Assembly (NCBI GenBank): GCA_023268425.1
Contig: JALRFN010000371.1
Coordinates: forward strand, 1 to 7,516
Direction of reading: 5' to 3'
DNA length: 7,516 nt
DNA from: Burkholderiaceae bacterium
Lineage (GTDB): Bacteria > Pseudomonadota > Gammaproteobacteria > Burkholderiales > Burkholderiaceae_C
Shown: positions 1 through 6,554 of the stretch, in pieces
How the letters are laid out: the number at the start of each line of letters is the position of its first letter
Numbering within the stretch: the stretch's first letter is position 1
Notes under the pieces: generated by a model
Told to the model about the DNA's origin: nothing
What the model saw: only the letters and a program-made list of their open reading frames with translations
Databases searched by the model: none
Translations under genes and position numbers: made by a program

Positions 1-731
1 AACAGCACCGGCAGCGTGAAGTAGGTGTTGTGCACGCTGCGCTGTTTGCCGCGCTTGCCATGAATCGCCAGCGCTTGCGCGTCATAAGTCTCGCCAGAGG
101 TCATGGCCGCGACGACTTTGCGCTGGCCCGGGATGATCCAGAAAAACACATTGGCGCTCATCGCTGTGGCGATCATGGCGCCGACCAGCAAAAACGCCGC
201 TCGCCCCGCAAACAACTGGTTGGCCGCCCAAGACGCCAAGGCCACGGTGAGCAGCATCAGACCCGCCACGATCAACTCGCCGTTCTTGCGAAACCCAAAC
301 AGCCGACATACAGCGTCGTAGACCACCCAAAAGGCAATCAAAAAGCCCACCGCCGTGCTGCCCGCCGCAACGGGCGACCAATCAAACAAGGACTTGTCCA
401 CCAAAAAACTGCCGGCGTTCCACAGGTAGAGCACCGTGAACAGGGCAAAGCCGCTCAACCATGTGGAGTAGCTTTCCCAATAAAACCAGTGCAATTGGGT
501 GTGGATCTTCTTGGGCGCCACCATGTACTTTTGCGGGTTGTAAAAACCACCACCGTGCACTGCCCACATGGCGCCATCGACACCCTTTTCCAAAAGGTCG
601 GGTGACTTGGGGCGTTGTAAGTTGTTGTCCAAAAAGACGAAATAAAACGACGAGCCGATCCAGGCAATCGCCGTGATCACGTGCAGCCACCTCAGCAACA
701 GGTTGGCCCAGTCGAGCAAATAAGCTTCCAT
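1..731 (-). CDS. puuD: PuuD-type membrane urate oxidase (urate hydroxylase), N-terminal part, cut by window edge
   Basis: This reading frame is open to the left edge and gives 243 residues beginning MEAYLLDWANLLLRWLHV. The family oxidises urate to 5-hydroxyisourate in the inner membrane and normally has a C-terminal cytochrome c domain; that domain would lie outside the window. Visible signs are RWLHVITAIAWIGSS (res 14-28), HGGGFY (59-64), HWFYWESYSTWLSG (81-94) and RSVHNTYFTLPVL at the cut end (231-243). About five hydrophobic segments can be seen, near residues 10-34, 85-105, 120-142, 151-172 and 177-200. The ATG at 731 is chosen because GGAG (739-742) sits 7 nt upstream and the protein begins as the family does. 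The gene lies 300 bases downstream of xdhC on the same strand, and its own operator-like site (853-868) suggests separate transcription. Note that E. coli puuD is an unrelated putrescine gene. Family assignment is firm; presence of the haem domain is inferred. Confidence 0.92.
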   Translation of the reverse strand, partial: MEAYLLDWANLLLRWLHVITAIAWIGSSFYFVFLDNNLQRPKSPDLLEKGVDGAMWAVHGGGFYNPQKYMVAPKKIHTQLHWFYWESYSTWLSGFALFTVLYLWNAGSFLVDKSLFDWSPVAAGSTAVGFLIAFWVVYDAVCRLFGFRKNGELIVAGLMLLTVALASWAANQLFAGRAAFLLVGAMIATAMSANVFFWIIPGQRKVVAAMTSGETYDAQALAIHGKRGKQRSVHNTYFTLPVL

Positions 732-738
732 GCGCAGT

Positions 739-742
739 CTCC
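739..742 (-). promoter_or_regulatory. Ribosome-binding site of puuD
   Basis: The minus strand reads TTGGAGACTGCGC immediately before ATG. GGAG lies 7 nt upstream of the start codon, which fixes the puuD start at 731. Confidence 0.75.
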
Positions 743-852
743 AAGCTGCTCACCACCGCGGTCCTGTGAACAGTTGGTCATCGTGGAGGCTCAGGTCTCG
801 TTGTCCTGGCGCTCATGCACGACTGGTGCGTGCACCGCTACGATGTCGGGTC

Positions 853-868
853 AAAGTGTATACAATTT
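853..868. promoter_or_regulatory. Palindromic operator-like site upstream of puuD
   Basis: The plus strand reads AAAGTGTATACAATTT, a 16-bp inverted repeat with one mismatched pair (G856 against A865) and a perfect TGTATACA core. Ten bases, TGTATACAAT, are identical to the palindrome between uraH and the GntR gene. The site ends about 120 bp upstream of the puuD start. Short TGTATACA-type palindromes are typical operators of FadR-class GntR regulators. On the minus strand the core could also serve as a weak -10 box. Binding by the regulator encoded at 7022 is inferred from the match alone. Confidence 0.7.
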
Positions 869-1031
869 TTTCACGCACAACAAGCGGGATCCATCGAAGC
901 CAAGCGACGCCACAGACCAGCGCCTCAACACCAGCGCGGGCAACTCCGCACTGACCCCTGCCCTGTGTCATCACCCAAAACCGCCACGAGAGGTCAAGCG
1001 AGGCGCCAACGACGCGCCCACCCGTGCGCCC

Positions 1032-1874
1032 TCAGGCCACCGCGTCGCGCGCCTCCACCCACTGCAAGAGCTGCGCCGCCACGGCCACGGCGACCACCTC
1101 GGGCGCTTTGCCGCTGATCCCCGGCACGCCAATCGGGCAGTGCACCTGGGCCAACTCCTGTGCGGAGAAACCGCGCGCCTCCAGTCGGTGGCGAAACGTG
1201 GCCCACTTGGTTTTGCTGCCAATCAGGCCGATGAAGCCCACATCGCCCCGCTCTCGCTGACGCGTCAAGCACGCGGCCACCACGTCCAGGTCTTCGGCGT
1301 GGCTGAAGCTCATGATCAGCACCGCGCTGCCCGGGGCCATGTCGGCCACCGCTGCCTGCACCGGCTCCGAGTGCTCACACACCACGCCTTCAGGCACGGT
1401 ATCGGGGAAGATTTCGTCACGGCTATCCACCCAGCGCAGCGCAAAGGGTAAGGGTGCCAAGACCGAAACCAAGGCTCGGCCCACGTGGCCACCACCAAAC
1501 AAACTCAAGGGCGTGCGTGGCGTGTGCAGCAAAGGCAACACGCGCGGCCAATCGGCAGCGCGCACGCGCATCAAATCCACATGCACCACGCCACCGCAGC
1601 ACTGACCCAAGGACGGGCCCAGCGCGAAGCGCTGGCGCACCTGCTCTTCTTCGCCGCGCAGCAGGGCACGAGCGCAAGCCGTGACCTCCCACTCCAAACG
1701 CCCACCACCAATGGTGTTGAGTGTGGCCCACGCGGTCACCACCATCCACGCGCCAGCCTCACGCGGCCCGGAACCTTGCACCTCGGCCACACGGGCCAAG
1801 GCGACATCGCCCCGCTGCAGCGCGGCGTACACCGCCCGCAGCAACGGCGTGAGCGCTGGGTTCGTGTCGCTCAA
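1032..1874 (-). CDS. xdhC: XdhC, xanthine dehydrogenase molybdenum-cofactor insertion/maturation protein
   Basis: The 280-residue product matches the XdhC/CoxI family. Members bind molybdenum cofactor, help its sulfuration by a NifS-like desulfurase and deliver it to XdhB; they are not part of the mature enzyme. Visible signs are an N-terminal domain with GSGPREAGAW (res 34-43), GGGRLEWE (56-63) and the paired-cysteine motif GQCCGGVVHVD (90-100). A C-terminal Rossmann domain follows, with LFGGGHVGRAL (125-135), GLIGSKTKW (216-224) and CPIGVPGISGKAPEVVA (246-262). The start is TTG at 1874, overlapping the xdhB stop in TTGA. No ATG gives a complete N-terminal domain, and no strong Shine-Dalgarno precedes the TTG, so translation probably depends on coupling to xdhB. 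It is the last gene of the xdhABC operon. Length is close to that of other XdhC proteins. Confidence 0.95.
   Translation of the reverse strand: MSDTNPALTPLLRAVYAALQRGDVALARVAEVQGSGPREAGAWMVVTAWATLNTIGGGRLEWEVTACARALLRGEEEQVRQRFALGPSLGQCCGGVVHVDLMRVRAADWPRVLPLLHTPRTPLSLFGGGHVGRALVSVLAPLPFALRWVDSRDEIFPDTVPEGVVCEHSEPVQAAVADMAPGSAVLIMSFSHAEDLDVVAACLTRQRERGDVGFIGLIGSKTKWATFRHRLEARGFSAQELAQVHCPIGVPGISGKAPEVVAVAVAAQLLQWVEARDAVA
1871..1874 (-). promoter_or_regulatory. xdhB/xdhC stop-start overlap (TTGA) with TTG start
   Basis: On the minus strand xdhB ends GCGCGAGCTTGA, and the TTG inside TTGA opens the xdhC frame. Upstream bases are CG-rich with no clear Shine-Dalgarno; the nearest AAGG is about 20 nt away. 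The overlap with a weak start codon suggests termination-reinitiation coupling, keeping the chaperone below the level of the enzyme subunits. Confidence 0.7.
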
Positions 1875-4237
1875 GCTCGCGCGGCCGCAGCAGCCTTGGC
1901 GCGCTCGCAGGCCAACAAAATGCGCTCAGGCGTGGCTGGAGCGTCCAACTGCACAGGCACTTGGTGCTGAGCGCTGGCGCCCACGGCATCACGCAAGGCG
2001 AAGAACGCCGACAAGCCCAGCATCAATGGGGGCTCACCCACGGCTTTGCTTCGAAAGGGCGTGGGCTTGAGGTTTTGGTTCTCGAACAAGCTGACCTCGA
2101 AATGCTCGGGAATATCGCCTGCGACTGGGATTTTGTAGGTGCTGGGACCATGCGTGAGCAACTTGCCCTGCGGGTTCCAAATGCACTCTTCCATGGTCAA
2201 CCAGCCCATGCCTTGCACGTAGGCCCCTTCGATCTGGCCTTTGTCCAGCGCGGGGTTGATGGAGCGACCCGCGTCGTGAACGATGTCCACCGCCTTCAAC
2301 CACCACTCACCCGTGCGCGTGTCGATCTCGACTTCGCTGACCGCCGCACCGTAGCAGTAGTAATAAAAGGCCTTGCCCTGCAGCGTCATGAAGTCGTACT
2401 TGATTTCCGGCGTCATGTAAAAACCCGTCACTGACAAGCCGACGCGGTCCATGTAGGCTTGCTTGCACAAGTCGGCCCAAGCCACCGAGCGGCCACCGCC
2501 ATGCGCGGCGTTGTTGGCAAAACTCACGTCTTCGGGCGCACAGTTCAGCATGCGCGCGGCCACTGGCTGCAAGCGCTCACGCATCTGCAGGGTCGCGTTC
2601 ATGATCGCCGCGCCGTTGATGTCGGCGCCGCTGGAGGCGGAGGTGGCCGAGGCGTTGGGCACTTTTTGCGAGTCGGTGGCGGTCACGCGCACCCACGACG
2701 TGTCCAGACCCAAACCGTCGGCACAAACCTGCGCCATCTTGGTGTTGAGGCCCTGACCCATTTCGGTGCCACCGTGGTTGCAACTGACCGAGCCGTCCAT
2801 GTAGATGTTCAGCAAAGCGCCGCCTTGGTTCAAGTGGGTGGCCGTGAAGCTGATGCCAAACTTCAGCGGCACCAGGGCCACACCGCGCTTGCGTGTCTTG
2901 CTTTGGGCGTTGAACGCTGCCACGGCCTGACGGCGGGCCGCGTAGTCGGCTTGTTGCTCGACCTGCGCCATGACTTGATCGCCCACCCAGTCTTCAATCG
3001 CTTGACCATAGGGGGTGGTCATGCTGTTCGGGTCACCCGAAATCGCCGGGTCGGTGTAGAGGTTGCGCTTGCGCACGTCCAAAGGGTCCAGCTTCAGGTG
3101 TTCGGCAATCGCCGCCATCATGTTTTCGACCACAAACATGCCTTGGGGGCCGCCAAAGCCACGAAAGGCCGTGCCGCTTTGCGTGTTGGTCTTGCAGCGG
3201 TGGCTGACCAGCTTGAGGTTAGGGATGTAATAGCTGTTGTCGATGTGCAAGCACGCACGGTCATTGACCGGACCCGAATAGTCGGTGCTGTAACCACAGC
3301 GCGAAGCCATCACGATGTCGGCGCCCAAGATGCGGCCTTGCTCGTCAAAGCCCACGGTGTAGTCCGACTGAAAATCGTGGCGCTTGCCGGTGATCATCAT
3401 GTCGTCATCGCGGTTCACACGCAGCTTGACTGGGCGTTTGAGCTTGTGCGCTGCCAGAGCCGCGCTTTGGCTGAAGATGCTGGCATTGCCCTCTTTGCCG
3501 CCAAAGCCACCGCCCATGCGGCGGCAAATCACTTCCACATCTTTGGTCGACAGGTTCAAGGCCGCAGCGGCTTCGCGCTGGTTGCCGTCGGGGTGCTGCG
3601 TCGAGCAGTACAGCGTCAACTGCCCGTCCTCGCGCGGCACGGCGTAGGTGATCTGGCCTTCCAAATAAAACTGCTCTTGCTGACCACTGACCGCACGGCC
3701 ACTGAGCCTGTGCGGTGCGGAGGCGATGGCCGCACTGGCGTCGCCGCGATTGAAGCCTTTGGGGGGCATGATGAAGCTGTTGGCCGCCATGGCCTCGTCG
3801 ATGGTCAACACCGGCGTCAAGGCCTTGACCAAGACCTCGGCTTTGGCGGCGGCCTCACGCGCATACAATATCGAGCGCGCCACCACCACGGCCACCGCTT
3901 GGCCAACAAACTCGACCTTGCCGGCTGCCAAAAACGAATCATCGTGCACGATGGGACCGCAGTTGTTCTCGCCCGGAATGTCAGCCGCGGTGTACACAGC
4001 GACCACACCGTGTTCACGCAAGATGGCGGCGCGGTCGATGCCCTCGCCCACCAACTCACCGTGGGCCACGGGCGACTTGATCAGCGCTGCGTACAGCGTG
4101 CCGGCCAACTCGGGCATGTCGTCGATGTAGGCCGCCTCGCCGGTCACATGCAAGTGTGCCGACTCGTGGATCTGATCGGTGCCTTGTTGCACGCCACTGG
4201 CGGGCAACAAGCTTCGCAAATCTTGGGGCGCATTCAT
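1871..4237 (-). CDS. xdhB: Xanthine dehydrogenase, molybdopterin-binding large subunit
   Basis: The 788-residue product is the molybdenum subunit of a two-subunit bacterial xanthine dehydrogenase of the Rhodobacter capsulatus type, full length for that family. It hydroxylates hypoxanthine and xanthine to urate in the cytoplasm. Seen in order: the aldehyde oxidase/xanthine dehydrogenase a/b hammerhead region (roughly res 25-145), QEQFYLEG with E193 in the place of the substrate-binding glutamate, RRMGGGFGGKEGN (239-251), GTAFRGFGGPQG (355-366) with R359 as the purine-orienting arginine, the molybdopterin-contacting GTEMGQGLNTK (490-500), and AVGEPPLML (732-740) with catalytic base E735. Having both E193 and R359 supports purine rather than aldehyde substrates. 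The ATG at 4237 overlaps the xdhA stop by 4 nt, and GGAGG lies 7 nt upstream. Residue equivalences come from recall of bovine and Rhodobacter enzymes, not from a computed alignment. Confidence 0.97.
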   Translation of the reverse strand: MNAPQDLRSLLPASGVQQGTDQIHESAHLHVTGEAAYIDDMPELAGTLYAALIKSPVAHGELVGEGIDRAAILREHGVVAVYTAADIPGENNCGPIVHDDSFLAAGKVEFVGQAVAVVVARSILYAREAAAKAEVLVKALTPVLTIDEAMAANSFIMPPKGFNRGDASAAIASAPHRLSGRAVSGQQEQFYLEGQITYAVPREDGQLTLYCSTQHPDGNQREAAAALNLSTKDVEVICRRMGGGFGGKEGNASIFSQSAALAAHKLKRPVKLRVNRDDDMMITGKRHDFQSDYTVGFDEQGRILGADIVMASRCGYSTDYSGPVNDRACLHIDNSYYIPNLKLVSHRCKTNTQSGTAFRGFGGPQGMFVVENMMAAIAEHLKLDPLDVRKRNLYTDPAISGDPNSMTTPYGQAIEDWVGDQVMAQVEQQADYAARRQAVAAFNAQSKTRKRGVALVPLKFGISFTATHLNQGGALLNIYMDGSVSCNHGGTEMGQGLNTKMAQVCADGLGLDTSWVRVTATDSQKVPNASATSASSGADINGAAIMNATLQMRERLQPVAARMLNCAPEDVSFANNAAHGGGRSVAWADLCKQAYMDRVGLSVTGFYMTPEIKYDFMTLQGKAFYYYCYGAAVSEVEIDTRTGEWWLKAVDIVHDAGRSINPALDKGQIEGAYVQGMGWLTMEECIWNPQGKLLTHGPSTYKIPVAGDIPEHFEVSLFENQNLKPTPFRSKAVGEPPLMLGLSAFFALRDAVGASAQHQVPVQLDAPATPERILLACERAKAAAAARA

Positions 4238-5715
4238 GACACCACCTCCGCGTTGGGTTCTTCCAAAAATTCCAAAACCAAATTGCGCGCCAACAGCGCA
4301 CGGTAAGTCCAGGTGGCGCGCAGACCGTCGCGGTGGACAAAACTCTCGGCCACCGCCGCGTCCAATTCCGAGGCTTGCACGTCAGTCGGTGCTCGGCCCT
4401 CCAACAAGGCTTCGAGTTTGGGGGCACGAGCGGGCGAAGGCGCCAGGCCGTTGTAGGCCAAGCGCACGCCAACCAGCTTGCCGTCTTTCAAGCCGTAGCT
4501 GATGGCCGCGCAGGTCGCCGAGATGTCTTGTTCAAAACGCTTGCTGACTTTGTGGGCACGAAACACGCGCCCCGCCTGAGGCTTGGGCAGCACGACGGCT
4601 TCAATGAACTCGCCGCTTTGCAGCGCGTTTTGCTTTTGCCCGGTGTAAAAAGCGTCCAGCGCCAATTCGCGGGTCTTGTCGCCCCGACGCAGCAGCAAGC
4701 TTGCCCCCAGGGCCATCAAGCAGGGCATGGAGTCACCGATGGGCGAGCCGTTGGCGATGTTGCCCGCCAGCGTCGCCGTCGAGCGAATCGGCGGCGAACC
4801 AAAGCGGCGCAAGACTTCAGCAAAGTCGGGGTAGGCCTCGGCGACCAGCGCCTCCACACGGGCCAAAGACACCATGGCGCCGATGCGCCACGCCTGCGCA
4901 GTCTCGTCAACGCGGCGCAACTCGGCCACGTTGCCCAAGTACATGATGTGCTCCGGACGCGAGAACTGTTTGTTGACCTGCAGGCCAATCTCGGTGCTGC
5001 CCGCCAGCAGCGTCGTGTTCGGGTGCTCGTTCAAGTAGTGCACCACTTCGGCAATGGTTGAAGGCGAGACAAAGGCGTTGCCTTTGCGCGTGCGCACCAC
5101 GGGCTGCACGACGATGTCGCCATCCAAACTCAGCGTCGGCGCTTTGGCGCGCTGGATTTCCTTGAGCAAGGCCAAGTCGGCCGCGTCATCAACCTTCAGG
5201 GCTGCCGTGCCCTGCGCACACGCGTTTTGTGCCGCGTCGACGATGGGCTTGTAGCCCGTGCAGCGGCAGAGGTTGCCGCTCAGGGAGTCGGTGATTTGTT
5301 GCCGGCTCGGTGCGGGCACCACCTGCACCAAGTTGACCAAGCTCATGACGATGCCTGGCGTGCAAAAACCGCACTGAGACCCGTGGCAAGACACCATGGC
5401 GGCTTGCACCGGATGCAGGCTGCCGTCGGCGCGTTTGAGGCTTTCCACGGTCTTGACCGATTTGCCGTCCAGCGAGGGCAGCAGTTGGATGCAGCTGTTC
5501 ACGGGCACATAGTCAACGCCGTCACCCGCTGCGTTGAGCTCACCGACCATGACCACACACGCGCCGCAATCGCCCTCGGCGCAACCTTCTTTGGTGCCCG
5601 TGCGGTGCAGCTGCTCGCGCAAATAATCCAGCACCGTGGTGGTGCGACGCTCGCCCTGTGCTTCGACAATTTGCCCGTCCAGCACAAAACGAACCGTGTT
5701 GGTGACAGAAGTCAT
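4234..5715 (-). CDS. xdhA: Xanthine dehydrogenase, FeS/FAD small subunit
   Basis: The 493-residue product joins the two [2Fe-2S] domains and the FAD domain, as in Rhodobacter capsulatus XdhA. It carries electrons from the molybdenum centre in XdhB to NAD+. The plant-ferredoxin-like cluster uses C45, C50, C53 and C75 (GCAEGDCGAC, then PVNSC). The helical cluster uses C115, C118, C150 and C152 (QCGFCTPGI and GNLCRCTGY). The FAD domain starts near residue 200, with LLAGSTEIG (236-244) and AGNIANGSPIGDSMP (317-331), followed by a CO-dehydrogenase flavoprotein C-terminal domain to the end. All eight cluster cysteines are present, so the subunit looks functional. The ATG at 5715 has AAGGA 8 nt upstream. 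It is the first gene of the xdhABC operon, and its stop overlaps the xdhB start by 4 nt. Confidence 0.97.
   Translation of the reverse strand: MTSVTNTVRFVLDGQIVEAQGERRTTTVLDYLREQLHRTGTKEGCAEGDCGACVVMVGELNAAGDGVDYVPVNSCIQLLPSLDGKSVKTVESLKRADGSLHPVQAAMVSCHGSQCGFCTPGIVMSLVNLVQVVPAPSRQQITDSLSGNLCRCTGYKPIVDAAQNACAQGTAALKVDDAADLALLKEIQRAKAPTLSLDGDIVVQPVVRTRKGNAFVSPSTIAEVVHYLNEHPNTTLLAGSTEIGLQVNKQFSRPEHIMYLGNVAELRRVDETAQAWRIGAMVSLARVEALVAEAYPDFAEVLRRFGSPPIRSTATLAGNIANGSPIGDSMPCLMALGASLLLRRGDKTRELALDAFYTGQKQNALQSGEFIEAVVLPKPQAGRVFRAHKVSKRFEQDISATCAAISYGLKDGKLVGVRLAYNGLAPSPARAPKLEALLEGRAPTDVQASELDAAVAESFVHRDGLRATWTYRALLARNLVLEFLEEPNAEVVS
4245..4249 (-). promoter_or_regulatory. Ribosome-binding site of xdhB inside the xdhA end
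   Basis: GGAGG on the minus strand lies 7 nt before the xdhB ATG at 4237, within the last codons of xdhA. Thus xdhB has both a strong site of its own and an ATGA overlap (4234-4237), fitting near-equal synthesis of the two enzyme subunits. Confidence 0.8.
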
Positions 5716-5941
5716 ACCCCAAGTCCTTTTGACCCAAAAACCATTGAATGGCGCGATTTTAGAGACTGCCAGCCCTCATGCCCAAGCCCAACGTCGCCCC
5801 ACCAAAAAACAAACCGCCTGAAGGAGTCTGCCAAAGACCGCACAGACTCGCCGCGCAATTGCGGCTTTCGCATAAACCCCAATGCGCAAATGCACACCTG
5901 GGCACTAAACTGCTGCGGTCAAAAATCATGCGAGCCAACCC
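5716..5941. promoter_or_regulatory. Divergent intergenic region between xdhA and the lipoprotein gene
   Basis: This 226-base region should hold the promoters of the xdhABC operon (leftward) and the lipoprotein gene (rightward). I could not pick out a confident -35/-10 pair for either. AAGGA (5724-5728) is the xdhA ribosome site. Just upstream, CCATTGAATGG (5741-5751) is a small perfect inverted repeat with a one-base centre, a possible operator. Further right are two adjacent inverted repeats, listed separately. I did not find the TGTATACAAT element seen at puuD and uraH here. Confidence 0.55.
5824..5868 (+). repeat. Two adjacent inverted repeats (potential hairpins)
   Basis: GAGTCTG (5824-5830) pairs perfectly with CAGACTC (5843-5849) across a 12-base loop. 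It is followed directly by GCCGC (5850-5854) pairing with GCGGC (5861-5865), then TTT. The second repeat can alternatively be read as the 10-bp palindrome CGCAATTGCG (5854-5863). On the plus strand the second hairpin looks like a weak intrinsic terminator because the T-run is only three bases. It could also be a leader structure for the lipoprotein gene or a protein-binding site. The repeats are plain in the sequence; their role is unknown. Confidence 0.45.
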
Positions 5942-6445
5942 ATGAATCTGCGCAAACACCTGCTGTGGCTCTTGCCCTTGGCCCTCGCGGCTTGCACCAG
6001 CCCCCCCAAAATCACCCAAGCCCCGCCGGCGCCGGTTGAGCCGCCCAAAGTGGTCATCGCGCCGCCCCCACCGCAACCCCAGCCCGAAATCACCTCCAAC
6101 GCGACCTCTGCCATGGCCTACCGCCGCGATGGCGCCGAACACCTTTACGGTCGCAACCAAAACCGCATTTATCGCGGCAAGATGCCTCCGCTGCTGCAGG
6201 CGGTGGGCGTGACCCGTGTGTCCATCGACTACCTGGGCCGCATCCAAGCGATTGAATGGATGCGAGCCCCTTCGCACGTGCCCGCGGTCATGGCCGAAAT
6301 CGAGCGCACCATTCGCGCGGCGGCACCTTTTCCCGCACCCGTGCACATGGGCGGCCATGTGGCCTACGTGGACACCTGGTTGTGGGACAAAAGCGGGCGC
6401 TTCCAGCTCGACACCTTGACCGAAGGGCAACTGGACAGGCGCTGA
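5942..6445 (+). CDS. Putative lipoprotein with TonB/TolA-C-like C-terminal domain, function unknown
   Basis: The product has 167 residues. It starts with a lipoprotein signal peptide (MNLRKHLLWLLPLALAAC) whose lipobox LAAC ends at C18; the next residue is Thr, not Asp, so outer-membrane sorting is expected. Residues 19-50 are a proline-rich linker. The rest (about 55-167) is a compact domain with RNQNRIYRGKMPPLLQAVGV, then VSIDYLGRIQAIEWM and a helix AEIERTIRAAAPFPAP. This strand-strand-helix pattern ending in a conserved-looking FPAP resembles TonB/TolA C-terminal domains, but there is no N-terminal membrane helix other than the signal. Similar small lipoproteins occur in Burkholderiales as hypothetical proteins, from memory. 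The ATG at 5942 is chosen because the signal peptide begins there; no clear Shine-Dalgarno precedes it. A strong terminator follows. No link to purine breakdown is visible in the protein. Confidence 0.85.
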   Translation: MNLRKHLLWLLPLALAACTSPPKITQAPPAPVEPPKVVIAPPPPQPQPEITSNATSAMAYRRDGAEHLYGRNQNRIYRGKMPPLLQAVGVTRVSIDYLGRIQAIEWMRAPSHVPAVMAEIERTIRAAAPFPAPVHMGGHVAYVDTWLWDKSGRFQLDTLTEGQLDRR

Positions 6446-6477
6446 ACCCCGGCTGCGCCGCCCTCGTTCATGCCCAC

Positions 6478-6508
6478 GACGCGCCCTTTTCGGGCGCGTT
6501 TGTTTTGT
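6478..6508 (+). terminator. Rho-independent terminator after the lipoprotein gene
   Basis: ACGCGCCC (6479-6486) pairs perfectly with GGGCGCGT (6492-6499) around the loop TTTTC. A further G-U pair (6478 with 6500) extends the stem, and a T-rich tail TTTGTTTTGT follows. It lies about 33 bases after the lipoprotein stop codon. On the minus strand no T-run follows the stem, so it should terminate rightward transcription only. It shields the convergent uraH gene, which ends at 6555. Confidence 0.88.
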
Positions 6509-6554
6509 CCTCGTTTTTTGCGAAGCGCCGCCCCGGCTGCAAGGCCCAGTGCCT

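Larger units (their letters stand above)
732..1031. other. Intergenic region between xdhC and puuD
   Basis: This 300-base gap separates two genes on the same strand. It holds the puuD ribosome-binding site next to position 731 and a palindromic site at 853-868. Reading frames crossing it on either strand look like spurious extensions, with Arg-, Pro- and His-rich translations and no recognisable domain. I found no convincing hairpin plus T-tract that would terminate the xdhC transcript, so read-through into puuD remains possible. Confidence 0.7.

Noticed and set aside
681..1451. A 256-residue plus-strand frame crossing the xdhC-puuD gap and running antisense to xdhC
   Set aside because: No domain or ribosome site, and a composition typical of an antisense reading of a GC-rich gene. 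xdhC and puuD explain the region.
3855..3870. GCATACAATA resembling half of the TGTATACAAT element
   Set aside because: It lies inside xdhB coding sequence, is not palindromic, and is not near a gene start.
2459..4306. A 615-residue uninterrupted plus-strand frame antisense to xdhB
   Set aside because: It starts at TTG, is rich in His, Val, Arg and Gly with no recognisable domain, and lies opposite a strongly supported xdhB. Long antisense frames are common opposite GC-rich genes.
5759..6430. A 223-residue minus-strand frame opposite the lipoprotein gene
   Set aside because: It is Gly-, His- and Arg-rich without a domain. The plus-strand frame has a clean lipoprotein signal peptide and a following terminator.
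6447..6540. CCCCGGCTGC repeated at 6447-6456 and 6531-6540
   Set aside because: A 10-base direct repeat in a GC-rich stretch flanking a terminator, with no target-site or mobile-element features; likely chance.
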